From: Hysterangium stoloniferum
Lineage: Eukaryota; Basidiomycota; Agaricomycetes; Hysterangiales; Hysterangiaceae
Assembly: GCA_015178975.1 (NCBI GenBank)
Contig: WHVD01000036.1
Location: 372,001 to 436,000 of the forward strand
DNA: 64,000 nucleotides
Reading direction: 5' to 3'
The notes under the pieces were generated by a model, which was not told the origin of the DNA, searched no databases, and saw only the letters and a list, made by a program, of their open reading frames with translations. A program made the position numbers and the translations under genes. Positions 22,004-33,314 of this stretch are shown piece by piece. The first letter of the stretch is position 1, and each line of letters opens with the position of its first letter.

Positions 22004-22529
22004 CCGCATTATAAAAATGGAAGACATTCCTGCCGACACTACTCGAAGAGACATCGAGAAGTTTGTCGAGCATGAGTTGGGACCTCTCTCCTCCGACTTC
22101 GAGTCAAAGTACCCGCAGAAGGTTTGGGTGAAGAAACTGGTTGAAATGTCCGGAAATCTGTTCCAATGGGCGGCAACAGCATGTCGCTACATAGAGGGTG
22201 AAGGAAAGGCGTCATACAGTGCATGTGAGCGTCTCGAGTTTGCGCTTTCGCCGGTTGGTCAAGGCCAGGATACCTATCACCTTGACAAACTTTATCTCGA
22301 TATTCTGGAGAGATCTGTAGACGCGGGTGATACTTCACTGTCTCGTTTCAAGCTGATCGTTGGCAGCGTTATGGCAGCGGCGGAACCACTCTCTGTGTCA
22401 TCATTAACAAAATTGCTACTTTCAAAGGATCTCTATCCAGCTACTATAACACCAGTGCTCTCCGCACTGGGGTCTCTTTTCGATGGAGTGTCCGAGCCAT
22501 TCACTCCTGTTCGGCCGTTACACACGTCG
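22004..22529 (+). other. Inverted internal segment of the NLR-like gene
   Basis: Plus-strand open frame that translates to the linker and winged-helix-like part that normally follows NACHT: RIIKMEDIPADTTRRDIEKF, VKKLVEMSGNLFQWAATACR, LDKLYLDILERS, AEPLSVSSLTKLLL and TPVRPLHTS. On both sides the same gene runs on the minus strand. The minus-strand text stops fitting the family after LRQLRNSGQ and fits again from VRDFLTD, exactly the two ends expected if this block were turned round. The block itself has no stop. Confidence 0.8.
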
Positions 22530-24699
22530 CTTTGGCCACTATTACGCAGTTGCCGAAGCACATCATTCTCTGGACGAGATGTGACGAGAATCCGAAAGTT
22601 GGATGGAAGCTCGTTCATCCGCGTGGCGAGAATCGAGACGAGGGTCTTTCTGTTAAGGTAATCACCACACTCGTCAAGAGCATCAATAGCGATCAGCATG
22701 GGGCCGACATGAGTTAGGCCCTCCCCCGGTTTGACGAGAAATTGTTCAAACTGCTGCGTAACGGACTTTGTGGTTCGCATAGTCGCATTTGCATTGAGCA
22801 CCGCACTGAGATTGTTCTTTCGTTGAGGATCAAAACATGCAAGGTCTCGAGCTATAGTGCTGAAGAGGGTACCTGGATTTAGTTCGGCCAAACGAGCCCG
22901 ATCAAAGCAATAGGAGGATCCGAGGCGTTTGAGATCGTGGAATCGCTGGGCTACGGTATGGACCAAGGACGATTTACCAGAACCGGCCACGCCAGTCAGG
23001 AGGAGAATCCGGGGTGCTTCTTTATCTGGGCTGTTCACCCAATCGGTAATGTACTCCATCACACCTTCTCGAGTTCCCGGTAGACAACCTTTGTCCCGGT
23101 TAAAGCCGGCTCCCAGTGCGTGAGGGAGTTCATTCAAACCGATTTCGGCCGCTGACATTGGATGGTTCCGTGAGCCTAAGACGATATATACAAGTCTTAA
23201 TATGTTGCATACCGATATTTTCAACTGTCTCCCTTGTCCGCAACACCGTGATCTCAGTGGACAGGATCGCACGGTCTCGAAATGCCGCCTTGAGGTCATC
23301 TAACTTGACTTTGTATTGTTTTATCATGTCATCAGCCTGCGAAAGGGAGCTGGTGACGATTCTCGATGCTGAAAACCAACGTAAAAAACACTGATTTAAG
23401 GGAGGTGCTGGGGAACCCACCGAAGCCTTTGCTCTTCGCATATTCACGTATAAAGTAAGCACATTCCATCGTTTGGAGCACGATGAGCTTGAGCACGACT
23501 CTCTGTGATTCGATCTTCTTCGTCGGTTCCGCCTCTTGCACAAAGCCGTAGATATCGTCCAACGACTGAACGAGTTTGATAATCTGTTCGTCTCGATCCA
23601 TTTGAGCGATCATAGTCTACCCTTGACATTTAGATAAGCCCGACAGTGTCATTCGGGTTCACTTGCCTTGTACCCTGAACTCAGCAGACTCCACGCTGCC
23701 TTGGCGTACGGATGGACCTGTAGACACTCGATTCAGGGTATTGGTCCCACTTGTGTAAATCGGACCCACCTCAGCCATCTTTTCGACCAAGCCTGTGAAG
23801 ATCTTAATGTTCTGGAGTAACTTGTCCAACGGCTCGGTCAATGATTTTGTCATGTCTACCATTTGTGAAGTATTTTTCTCAAACCCATCAGCTTGCTGCA
23901 GCATCGGCAGACCTTTCATGTTAGCTACCGCTTCCCTTGCCGATTTGATCACGCCCCCTAAACCCAGAGCACTGACGGTGAACTGAAGGGATGGCCCGAG
24001 TTCAACTTTATTGCCTTTGGTGTCACGTACCAAGGGACGTCGCACCGCTGCGAAAATATGATTAGAGAACGACATAGCAAGGCTATTATTTCAGAATGCA
24101 CACCAGAAGACATTTCAGTCCCCACAAGCTCATCGAGTTTCTCCTCTATTTCGCCTACCAAGTCGTCCACAGGCAGGGTACGTTGGGCGTACACCCTGAT
24201 CGTCACGGTAGAAGAGTTGTCGACTGGGCTGCATATGCCATGTAAGAGAGTTATACTGCATATGGCACAGATGAACTTACAAGTTGAACGTTTCAGTCCA
24301 CTTCGGTTCCTTTCCCCGCCCACTGGTTGTGGTCTTCTGAACCTTCTCGCCAATGGTGATTTTCACAAAGAATTTGCAGGGAATTTTGAAGAAACCTCGC
24401 GGGAAATAATATCCACTTATGTCTAGACAATAACGTCAGTTGTTGTGTGTCATGGGCAGAGAACTCCAGGAAGAAGTAACCTTTGAACTGGATAGTGGTG
24501 AAACCAATCGATGTAGTGGTGCTGTAACTAGGGATCAGTTATCAACTTTGCCACCTTGAAGGAATTTTTTGATCTTGACCTCATAGGACAGGCAATCGTC
24601 GTCTTGGTGTGAAGGGGGAGAGTAGAAGGTGTGGACACCGCCTTTCATAAAGCCTCGAGGACAAGTCTGTAACAAGTGCCTGTGACCGGTGACTTCCAT

Positions 24700-25376
24700 T
24701 GCGGGGTACTCTAACGTGGGAATATTACATTAGGCGGCAGCACCCCCCATACATGTGTCGTTCGTGTCGCGTTTGTTTGGTCACAGCGTCAAATAAAGTT
24801 CATTATCACCAGAAGCCTCAGATATCCTTATGACAGTGCATATTGTGTTAGAATTAAGGCGCAGGTATGCGTCAGTACGTTGTGGATGCAAAAAGCGTTA
24901 GTATTAGTAAGCAACTGTACAGTATTTACCTTATTGAAGTACAAGTTTTATTAACAAGACAAATGCAAGATTATTATACTTCAACATATTGCGACCACTT
25001 AAAACAAATAATTGTGAACAATGTAAGAACAGCTTTGTATAGTCGCACAGGGGGAACCTATAACGAGTGATCAGAAATAACGAAATTGTGGTAGTGGTCG
25101 CAATATGCACTGGGCCGTAATTTACTTCAAAACTTGGTTTTAATGTTTAAAATGGGCATATAGTTGTGGAGTAGTGTGCAAATGCCGAGCAATCCGACTT
25201 TCTACCAGACAACCCCAATGAATCCGCGTTAATATACAGTCACTGCGGGAAATTTACTCTCACTTTGTGATAACATTGTCATTTTCCTTTCATCATTGTG
25301 TCCCAGAAAATATAAAAGACAAGAAGGCTAAACCCGTCCTGTTCCTGCAGAGGTAAACCCTGTGAACACCCACAGT
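24700..25376. other. Intergenic, small inverted repeat
   Basis: No gene seen. CATATTGCGACCACT near 24986 and AGTGGTCGCAATATG near 25096 are a perfect 15-bp inverted pair about 95 bp apart, perhaps the ends of a tiny MITE. The NLR promoter should lie at the left end of this stretch. Confidence 0.35.
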
Positions 25377-26118
25377 TCAAGTTGGTGGACGAGCAAACAG
25401 AAGCGCCCGCACCAGTCTCTCCAATAAGAGGTAAATTACAGCACTCCGTATGGAGAAGAGCGAATGTTTGTCAGCCGGATGAAGGCGGGAAAATGCGAAG
25501 TTACCGGGCTCCACACCAATGTGGTTCCAGAACGGCATGCTATTCCTAACGTCCAGAGCGATCTCCGATGCATCTATCACGGTGCCAACTGCGCGTTTAA
25601 CCATTCTCATTGCTGGCTATGATATAGTTGTTTTTCCACTCCTCAATGCATGAGGACTGAGATGACAAGACCTTTGTCCACGTGGCCGTTAATATCCGTG
25701 GGTAGGGTGCATATAGTGCGCAATAAACTACTTATTTCAGAAAGAATAAGAACAATAAAAGGCTAATGATCCTCTGAGTACCCATTCGTTCACATTTCTT
25801 GACATTATTATCATATAGTAGTACCACTCTTCCTGTAGTGTCACACCTTCCAACCTCGCATATCCGCCCCCTCGGCCGCATTACTGCTATCGTGGTGCAA
25901 TGTACGTGCCATGTTACAGTCCTCGTAGTTTTCCACAACCCGTGGCGCGCAAGTACCTTTGTGATCCTCTCTGAGTTCAGCATCCTGCTCTTTAGTGAAT
26001 TTTCCTGATCGAGCCGTGCACCGAGAAGACGAAGTTTGGCTTGGAGCACTTGCAGTTGAGCGACGGAAGCAGACTGGGTTTGTTCGAGGAAGCGTTTTTG
26101 ACCAGTCAGCAGGCTCAT
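25377..26118 (-). CDS. Two unrecognised ORFs, possibly one gene
   Basis: A 128-codon frame at 26118-25732 starts MSLLTGQKRFLEQTQ; its first ~60 residues are Leu/Gln-rich and could form a coiled coil (SVAQLQVLQAKLRLLGARLD). It ends in a hydrophobic LLLFLFFLK tail. A 77-codon frame at 25610-25377 (MRMVKRAVGTVIDAS...) lies downstream on the same strand. The gap between has no obvious intron linking them. I recognise neither. The first looks more gene-like because of its helical composition. Confidence 0.25.
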
Positions 26119-26405
26119 CTCACAGGGGGCATCTAACGGAGCTTGGAACTAAAAAGGATTGTGGATACCTCCGATGGAAGCGAAAGGAAGTGAGTCACTT
26201 GGTCTACTTCGCGAACATCAATAATCTCCGTTAACATGTCCATCTCATCATGGCTACGGTGCAACATAAGCGCACTGGCGCTTCAGACACCTTAATTGAA
26301 TCTTTAAGGTTTAGAGCGGTGATCATCTCGGCTGCGAGATGCAGCCTTATAATGAATATTCAGTCGTTCAACTCCCTACTTCTTCCTCGTTTCACCTGAT
26401 TCAAA

Positions 26406-27571
26406 ATGTCATCATACAACACTTCTCAAATCACTTCCTTCGTTCAGGGAGAAAGTGACCAGTAAGCGGGGTTGAAGAGGTGCTTTCACTGAAAGTCATG
26501 TAAGTTCTTAGCCAGTTAATATACTACTGGATCATCGCTGGTTCTGGTACACACTTATCTTTTCAATTCCACACACATATATTGATATACTGTTCAGTGA
26601 TTGCATTTTATGACACAATCCTGACATTTCCTCAGGAAGTTCGGTATATTTGGACAGGAAAATTCCGGGTCGTGACCTTTCTATATGTGGCGGCTCGGAT
26701 GTCTATGCTTCTGTATCAAACTCTCTACAGAATCTGGGCCCTTACTGGATTTTGGGTATAGGTATTCATTGACTACTTGAGTACCCATTCCCCTACATAT
26801 TTACAAATTTCCCTCAAGTGCCAAATCCCTCTTGACGGCTGAGACAAATAATTAATCTGATTGGTTTCTCCTAGTGGCTGTTCCGTATTTTTGAAGGTTA
26901 TTTCTGTTATAATGGTCATACTGAACCTTTCATTTGGAGGTACGAAACTGATTATAAAGAGGACATGGTCATAAATTGGAATAGGCATTTTACTGGCTCG
27001 TGTCTATGCCATCATTCCTTCACGGTCGTATCTTTTCTCATGCTTAGTGATGTTATTTCTGCCTGGATGTGTCTTGACCGTGGTATTAGCCTGAATCTTT
27101 CCAAATATTGGAGCTAATGTTTCCTCAGATCCCCGCAGTTCTCGAAAGGTGCCACTCCTCCATCTCAACACAAATGTATGTGTCGCCTACTAACCTTCCC
27201 GCTTTGAACTTCTAACCTGTGACAAAAAAGAGGTACTTATCTCAGAACCACCCATGCACTTGCAGTGTCTCACCCCCTCGCAAAACAGTTGCCAATATTG
27301 CCAATGGAATAACATTATTGTATGATGCAGCGATATTCGGAGTGACTGTGTATCATACATGGACTCTCGTGAGATCGAGGTCGTTACTCACTGAGATAAC
27401 TAGTGGGAAATCGCTTTCGTCGCTAGTCTTCAAGCAAGGTGAGAATATCACGTTTGTGTTGAAATATTCTCTCATCTTCAGATGTTGGATGTATTAGGTG
27501 TCCTTCGCTTTATGTGTGAAATTTCGTCCACCAGCTACTACTCCCTTAGGACTGAACAATGTACAGCATAA
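26406..27571 (+). CDS. DUF6533-type integral membrane protein
   Basis: Multi-exon gene. Exon 1 is 26406-26461, exon 2 26512-26546 and exon 3 begins at 26598; these join in frame to give MSSYNTSQITSF, LIYYWIIAGSVIAFYDTILT, FPQEVRYIWTGKF and YVAARMSMLLYQTLYRIW, the DUF6533 signature of basidiomycete multi-pass membrane proteins. Later pieces supply more membrane spans: VISVIMVILNLSFG then GILLARVYAII across a 45-nt intron, SYLFSCLVMLFLPGCVLTV, and GITLLYDAAIFGVTVYHTWT with LVRSR before a last short exon ending at 27571. Junctions around 26.76-26.87 and 27.18-27.25 kb are not resolved; one may hide a frame fault. The C-terminus is shorter than usual for the family. Function of the family is unknown; it sits in a membrane. 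Confidence 0.65.
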
Positions 27572-27886
27572 TATTTTCATTTTTCGTTGAAATGTTTATA
27601 ACCGACAATGTGGGTTCCATCTGCTAATCGTTGAAATTTCTCGATCAATACTCAGCCTCGTTATCAAAGCTGGTTCGAGTGAGACTGTCAATTATTCTTC
27701 ATTCTGTATCAATCTTAAATTTCGAAGCAAGGTCTTGTGTATTTTCCGGATTTTATTCAGAGACCGCAAGTATACTTTATTACACGGTAATATCTCGCTG
27801 ATTCACCTCTTGTGTCCAGTGTCTCAGTTATACTAACGGTTCTTCCTCGATCTTCATGAACAGAATTCCCACGCGAATGGAACATC

Positions 27887-28600
27887 TCAAACAAAGGATG
27901 AGGCACCTTGTTCTTCATTTAAGGCTGCCACACGGAAATTCTCAAATGTAATAGTTGAAGATCTTGGAGATCCCGAAGGTAACCAGTTTTCCTGCAGCCA
28001 AGTCACAAGTTCTCGGATTGTCTCCAGACGAGTATTGTGGCAGACAACTAGCGACGCTGAAAACAATGACTCATCTCCAGCGGTCAATCTTGAAGAGTTT
28101 CCGTGGGCAGCGGGGAGATCAGGGGACGGAGAACCTCCAACAGGAATCGACACTTTTTGAGGACAATTAGCGTCATGGTGTGGGTTGAGGATCACAGTTT
28201 CATGAGGAAATAATTGTATTAGCTGATGCTTTAACTCTGAGAAGCAATTAAACCTGGCATCTGTCGTAATTATTTCAGTGAGTGTATCGGATAGAGACAA
28301 ATTCTGTGATTATAGAAATGTAAGACCCCGCAAGGTCTAAGATATTTCTGTACTACCAGTAGCTGAATATTTCGTTCATATTTCAAGCACATAAATTCTA
28401 ATGATATTATCCGATCTTTTCTCCAGTGATTGTGACCCATTCATTCCACGGATATAAACACTCGTAGTATCGCGGCAACGGTGCCGTTCTAAACATTCCA
28501 ACAAAGGACTTGATGGAGATATGGGCGGCAGTCAATCCGGGACATTCTCCTTCGAGGAAAGTATTGAGATACCGTAACTTGTTAGATTGAGTAATGCTAG
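27887..28600 (-). CDS. Fragment of an unknown multi-exon gene
   Basis: On the minus strand an open stretch at about 28600-28430 reads NKLRYLNTFLEGECPGLTAA then FVGMFRTAPLPRYYE and CLYPWNEWVTITGEKIG, clearly gene-like in composition. About 120 bp downstream a 137-codon frame (28300-27887, MSLSDTLTEIITTDARF ... LVTWLQENWLPSG) continues on the same strand. An intron between them is likely. I do not recognise the family. The upstream side is cut by a SINE at 28614 and LTR sequence beyond it, so the 5' part of this gene is missing and it is probably dead. Confidence 0.4.
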
Positions 28601-28613
28601 CAGTGTTTCCCAG

Positions 28614-28685
28614 GGTCAGGTGGTGTAATGGTTCACACCCCTGCTATATATGCAGAAGCCCTGGGTTCAATCCCCAGTCTGGCCA
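28614..28685 (+). mobile_element. tRNA-derived SINE, copy 1
   Basis: A 72-nt tRNA-like head. GGTCAGG at the start pairs with TCTGGCC at the end (two G-T pairs), followed by A. The A-box-like TGGTGTAATGGTT and B-box-like GGTTCAATCCC are the internal RNA polymerase III promoter. The T arm CTGGG/CCCAG is perfect. The anticodon loop would be TATATAT, without the U at position 33, so it is not a working tRNA. A second copy of the same length is at 43900. Confidence 0.7.
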
Positions 28686-28823
28686 TTCATTTTCTACACT
28701 TTTAACATAACTCACATAGTGCTACCAGTTGAGGTAGCCCTTTGCTTCTCTCTAGTAATTGTTGTACTTGACACATTATTGATGCATATATCTCTGGGTG
28801 TTTACTGATGTAACAGGGATGAG

Positions 28824-29466
28824 TGTTATGACTGGAAAACCTGCCAGACTCTGGGCACTAACTTATATACACCCACACCCTGCATGCACCAGTTATCAGT
28901 TTACCAGAATACCTGCCAGACTCTGTATGTCAAACCTGTCCATGCTCAACCTTCATCACTTCATGTATCAGTCACTGGAATACCTGCTGGAACCTGCTCC
29001 TCTCTATCTCTGACCCTGTCCCATGTAACAGTCACTGGACTCCACTTGGAAAAGCTGACAGCTCTCTAACTGAGCCCCATTCCCGTTATGGTCAAATGAC
29101 CTGTCATGATTTGGACTTTGTTTCTGCCCCATTCCTGTTATGGTTTAACTAGCTGTCACGATTCGGACTCCACTCCATTCTGTTCCATTCCTAACACCAA
29201 ATCTGGTGTTTACTTATCTCATTTCATTTTTGTTAGTTTAGATTTCATTATTACTGGGTTTGGGATGTTATACATTCCACAGTCTATATAGTCTGGCAGA
29301 TGTTGTACATACAATCCAGTCAGAAAATCAGCTTAGATTCTCCCCAGTAATCTCAGTATATTTTCTGCTCTATTCTCCTCTTTGAAACACACTGCTCTTA
29401 CTCGTTGGAGCCCATGGGCTCTGACTCATCTATCGCTCGACCTCCAACTCATCACCTCTCGACCTC
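28824..29466 (-). repeat. LTR family A, minus orientation, truncated
   Basis: Begins with TGTTATGACTGG (the family end on the opposite strand) and runs through the tandem ACTCTG/GTCACTGG units, the AACACCAAATCTGGTGTT box and the TTCTCCCCAGTAATCT block. It stops near 29466, where Helitron sequence starts, so the first ~190 bp of the LTR are missing. Confidence 0.7.
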
Positions 29467-29970
29467 CATGGGGGCTGCCAATTGTTATTTGCATAGGGAA
29501 TGTCCCATGACCAACCACATTCACCCCTGGGAAAGAGCATGACATAATGAAGGGGTGTACAAATGGCCTGTCCTTCATACAATCAATGGAAGGCCCCCCC
29601 CCTTCTCTGAACAATAATATCCCTTGGGTCACCCTGACCTGTATCACCATATCCAGGCACAATGACTGGAAGTTCATCACTGGTTGGAAGGTTGTACCAT
29701 CAAGGATCAGTAAAAGCCTTGTAGCTCAGTCTAACATGTAACCTTGGAGTCTCTGCCTGTGTCCTCAATTGCTCATGTGCCTGGTGATAGAGTGCTATAA
29801 AAGGATTATATTGCTCCATCATGTCCTGCAAGTCAGAAAAGGTTTGATTGTTTAGATTTTGATTTGCCCTGTGATTCTGCCTTATCTGCAATGCATTCCC
29901 CAGTGCATCCTCATGTGCCAGTGCAGGATCATGGATGTAAGACTAAGCATAACTGGGTGATACATCTTCC
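29467..29970 (-). mobile_element. Helitron N-terminal fragment
   Basis: Minus-strand frames at 29891-29700 (LQDMMEQYNPFIALYHQAHE, RTQAETPRLHVRLSYKAF) and 29680-29426 (VTQGILLF..., FVHPFIMSCSFPGV) match 37.34-37.76 kb closely. Only this ~0.5-kb block of the Helitron is present. It abuts the truncated LTR at 29466. Confidence 0.7.
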
Positions 29971-29999
29971 CTGTATGGGATTAAGGAACCATGTTTGGA

Positions 30000-30450
30000 G
30001 AACAGAAAGTGTTCAAAAGGAATCAATGGTTATAAAGGAATCAACAGTTGCAAAGGAATTAACAGTCACAAAGGAAAACTCCCCTGCATCAACAACGTTT
30101 AAGTGTTTCTGAGGCCCATTGTTTTAAAAGGGTTTCAAAAGGAATAAAGGTTCCAAAAGGAATGAAGTTTCCAAAAGGAACAACAGTTCCAATGGTTGAA
30201 TTGACTATAACTTGCAAGTAATTACCATGGTCACCTGATTTATTTATTTTGATTTAATGAATTTTATTTTGATTTATTGTATTCTATTGGCTTCCTGCAT
30301 TTTATTCTGATTTATTGTATTTTATTTTGATCTAATTTATTTTATTTTGGTTTATTGCTATTTCTTCTTGATTTATCATATTGTATTTTGATTTATTCTA
30401 TTTTATTTTTATTTATTGTATTTTATTTTACTTATTCTTGGATTTTATTG
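30000..30450. repeat. Two degenerate short tandem repeats
   Basis: From 30010 to 30185, imperfect 17-19-bp units built on AAAGGAATCAACAGTTCC. From 30238 to 30450, ~20-bp units built on TTTTGATTTATTGTATTTTA. Both are low-complexity; no gene. Confidence 0.55.
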
Positions 30451-30549
30451 TGATTTTCCCAGAAATCCTTGTAGACTTCTCCCAGGAATAAGGGATCTGT
30501 GCGTGGGAGCTAGTGTTAGGGTATGTACATGGCGGGTTTCTGGAGAAAC

Positions 30550-31940
30550 TGTTATGACCAGAATTCCCGCCGGACTCCGTACTTCAGACTTGTCTACATT
30601 TGACTTTGTTATGTTGTGTATCAGTCACCAGAATACCCACCGGACTCCGTCCCTGTCTATGTCTGACCTCATCGGAGGATAACCGAAAACTTTAAAAGTT
30701 GTTTATCCACTAAAGTATATATATTTATATTGTTTGTTGTAAAATTAATATTTAATCAAATTCAGCCTATCAGATAATATTCTGGAGAATAAGGAAATAT
30801 TAATATTTATCTTGTATCTGACAAAAGTTAGTCAAACAAACATATATAGATTATCCTTTTGGGGATAAATTCCACAACATGGATTGGTTGGCCAGATAGT
30901 TCTGGTTAACTTTCTAAACCAAATAAATTTAAATTATATGAACTACATTTGAAAGTTTGTATAATATACAAGAGAATGCATCTCATCCCAAGGATTAAGT
31001 CATAACCCAAATAATTTTGGTTAACTATAATGTTTGTGGACATTTTAAAAGTCATGGGGATACTAGAGAATGTATTTTATCCCAAAGATTAGGTAACAAC
31101 CCAGATAATCTTGTATAACCATGACATTTGTGCATATTTTAAGGGAATGTACAAGTCTTAAAGATGAAATTTTGGGTTAATGAAATATAAATTTCTAAAA
31201 CATGTAGTCATAGCCAAGAGAAATAGTCTCACTTAAAAATATGAGGAGTTTTTCATAAAATTTTGTGTATTCAATGAATTGTGACTATCCTCCATCCTGC
31301 ACATCAGTCACCAGACCCCGGTCGTAAAAGCCATCATCCCTCTAACAGAGCCCCATTCCCATTTTAGTCAAATGACCTGTCACGATTTGGACACCGCTCC
31401 TGCTCCATTTCCCATTATGGTTTATGATTTTGTGACAATTCAGACTCCGCTCTGTTCCGTCCCGTTCCTAACACCAAATTTGGTGTTTACTATTCTCATT
31501 TCATGTTTTGCTAGTTTCGTTTCATTATTACTGGATTTGGTATGTCATTCATTCCATGGTCTATATAGTCTGGCAGATGTTGTACATACAATCCAGTCAG
31601 AAAATCAGCTTACATAGATTCCCCCCAGTAATCTAATACATTTTCCGCTCTAAACTCCTACTTGAATAACACCGCTCACGCTAGTCAGAGCCCACAGGCT
31701 CCGGCGCATCTATCTCTCTTACCTATTTGACCTGCATCTCGACTCACAACCTCTCAACCCACGACCTCCGACCCATGACCCCTCGACCCACGAACCCCAC
31801 CCAAACTCCCCGAAATTCCTGTCTGCCTGTCTGAAATTGGACAACATGATCTCCTGAGGGCACAGCCTATAAGCTGAAGCCAAGTGCTACTGGATATTCC
31901 ATGGGTTTCTCCAGAAACCCGTCATGTACATACCCTAACA
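30550..31940 (-). repeat. Inner solo LTR, family A, minus orientation
   Basis: TGTTATGACC at 30550 to CATACCCTAACA at 31940, inserted in another copy of the same LTR family. GAAAC on both sides (30545-30549 and 31941-31945) is the 5-bp target duplication. Minus its own nested insertion it is about 770 bp. Younger than the outer copy. Confidence 0.8.
30674..31293. mobile_element. 620-bp inserted element with GGAGGATA ends
   Basis: AT-rich insertion inside the inner LTR. Its ends are GGAGGATA and TATCCTCC, an 8-bp perfect inverted repeat, and ATC lies directly outside both ends (30671-30673 and 31294-31296). No coding capacity. Inside, two similar ~98-bp units follow each other (about 30985-31145), each with ATCCCAAxGATTAxGT. 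A ~90-bp part is found inverted at 43738-43830. Probably a MITE with a 3-bp target duplication. Confidence 0.6.
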
Positions 31941-32606
31941 GAAACCTGCAGAATATCCGGTAGGACTTGGCTTTAGCTTATAGGCTGTGCCCTCATGAGA
32001 TCATGTTGCCCAATTTCAGATAGGCAGACGGGAATCCCAGGGAGTTTGGGCAGGGTTCGTGGGTCAGGGGGTCATAGGTCAGAGGTCATGGGTCGTGAGG
32101 TCATGAGATCATGAGTCGAGATAGGAAGAGAGATAGATGTGCTGGAGGCCATGGGCTCCAACTAGCGTGAGCGGTGTGATTCAAGTAGGAGTTTAGAGTG
32201 GAAAATGTATTCAATTACTGGGGGGAATCTAAGCCGATTTTCTGACTGGATTGTATGTACAACATCTGCCAGATAATATAGACTGTGGAATGAATGACAT
32301 ACCAAATCCAGGAATGATGAAACGAAACTAGCAAAACATGAAACGAGAATAGTAAACACTAAACTTGGTGTTAGGAATGGGACGGAACAGAGCGGAGTCC
32401 AAATTGTGACGAATCATAAACCATAACAGGAAATGGAGTGGGAGCGGAGTCCAAATTGTGACAGGTCATTTGACTAAAACGGGAATGGGGCTCTGTTAGA
32501 GGGATGAAGGGTTTTCCGAGTGGGCTCCGGTCACTGATGCGCAGGACAAGGTTGGACATAGACAGGGACAGAGTCTGGTGGGTATTCCGGTGACTGATAC
32601 ACAATG

Positions 32607-33314
32607 TGTTAAGAACTGAAAACTGGCTAATGTTGGTAGGCCGACAGGGACCAATCGGAAGGACTTGGCTTCAGCTTATGTGCTGCACCCTCGCAATTAT
32701 CCGTCAGGTGTCCTTAAATTTTGGACAGGCAAAGACTAGTCCTAATGAATACCTCTCAGCAGAACTACTGATCGGAACTGAAGGATAAGTTGAGTGTCGG
32801 GCCAAGGGGTCGGAGACCGAGAGTGGGCGAGTGCATGTGGAGGCAGATAGTGGAGTAAGAGGGTATTCTGAGTCAATATTATGATTGCCTAGTAACTACA
32901 ACTACAGCGGGCTCATATACAAATATTCAGCATCTAGAAAATACTAACTAGGAGAAGGGCGGAAAGTGGGATTGACAAATAAGCTTGACTAGGAACGGGA
33001 AGGTTACAATTAGTTCGGAGGCCATGAAATAACTGAGAGTGGAATAATGAGAAAAGGAAATAGTCTGAGGGTTACAAGTATATATAGACATATGTGAAAC
33101 ATAGAGTAGAACAGATCATCATAATAAAAGGGACATATCAGAGTTTAACCAGATAGTATGAGTATATTTTAATGTGGGCGTAAATGGAGTTTGATCACCA
33201 TGAGAGCATACATCAGCATCGGGAGACCGACAGCTTCTGATGTGCTGACTTGAATGAATCGTCGATAGGTGGTGATAATCTCGGGGACCGTCGGGTTGTG
33301 AGATGGTCATAACA
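32607..33314 (+). repeat. Solo LTR, family B
   Basis: 708 bp, TGTTAAGAACTG to TGGTCATAACA, with CAATG on both sides (32602-32606 and 33315-33319). It lies inside the outer family A LTR. It shares only a short region with family A near its start (GACTTGGCTTCAGCTTATG), which suggests distant kinship. The perfect target duplication fits a relatively recent insertion. Confidence 0.8.

Larger units (their letters stand above)
20410..24699 (-). pseudogene. C2-NACHT-WD40 NLR-like gene with an internal inversion
   Basis: Minus strand, several exons. An N-terminal C2 domain is visible near 24.43-24.29 kb (KFFVKITIGEKVQKTTTSG, EPKWTETFN); a 58-nt intron with CTGAC branch precedes it. The first exon may start at 24699 (MEVTGHRHLL) but that junction is unsure. 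Helical segments follow (SARE..NMKGLPML; LDDIYGFVQE). NACHT is at 23.1-22.55 kb with Walker A GVAGSGKSSLVHT, Walker B AIDALDEC and ILVTSRPENDV. The C-terminal half resumes at 22.0 kb (VRDFLTDSNRSHKFYIP, DMCKLPTSHLANDDI), crosses an intron at about 21627-21570 and runs into six WD40 repeats and the family's closing block (LLFWIPPWMRHGL...FVHGGDWQQC). Such proteins act in fungal self/non-self and stress recognition. The segment between NACHT and VRDFL is inverted (22004-22529), so the product would be cut short or altered. Confidence 0.8.

Noticed and set aside
20410-24699. Two separate genes (NACHT protein and WD40 protein)
   Set aside because: Both lie on the same strand with the family's linker text on either side of the inverted block, so one original gene is the simpler reading.
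28614-28685. A functional tRNA gene
   Set aside because: Boxes and stems are present, but the anticodon loop lacks U33, two acceptor pairs are G-T, and a second diverged copy with the same loop exists; a SINE head explains it better.
31294-32606. One large palindrome of ~650-bp arms as a hairpin gene or single fold-back element
   Set aside because: The GAAAC duplication and the separated first 36 bp of the outer copy show that it is one LTR inserted in another copy of the same family in opposite orientation.
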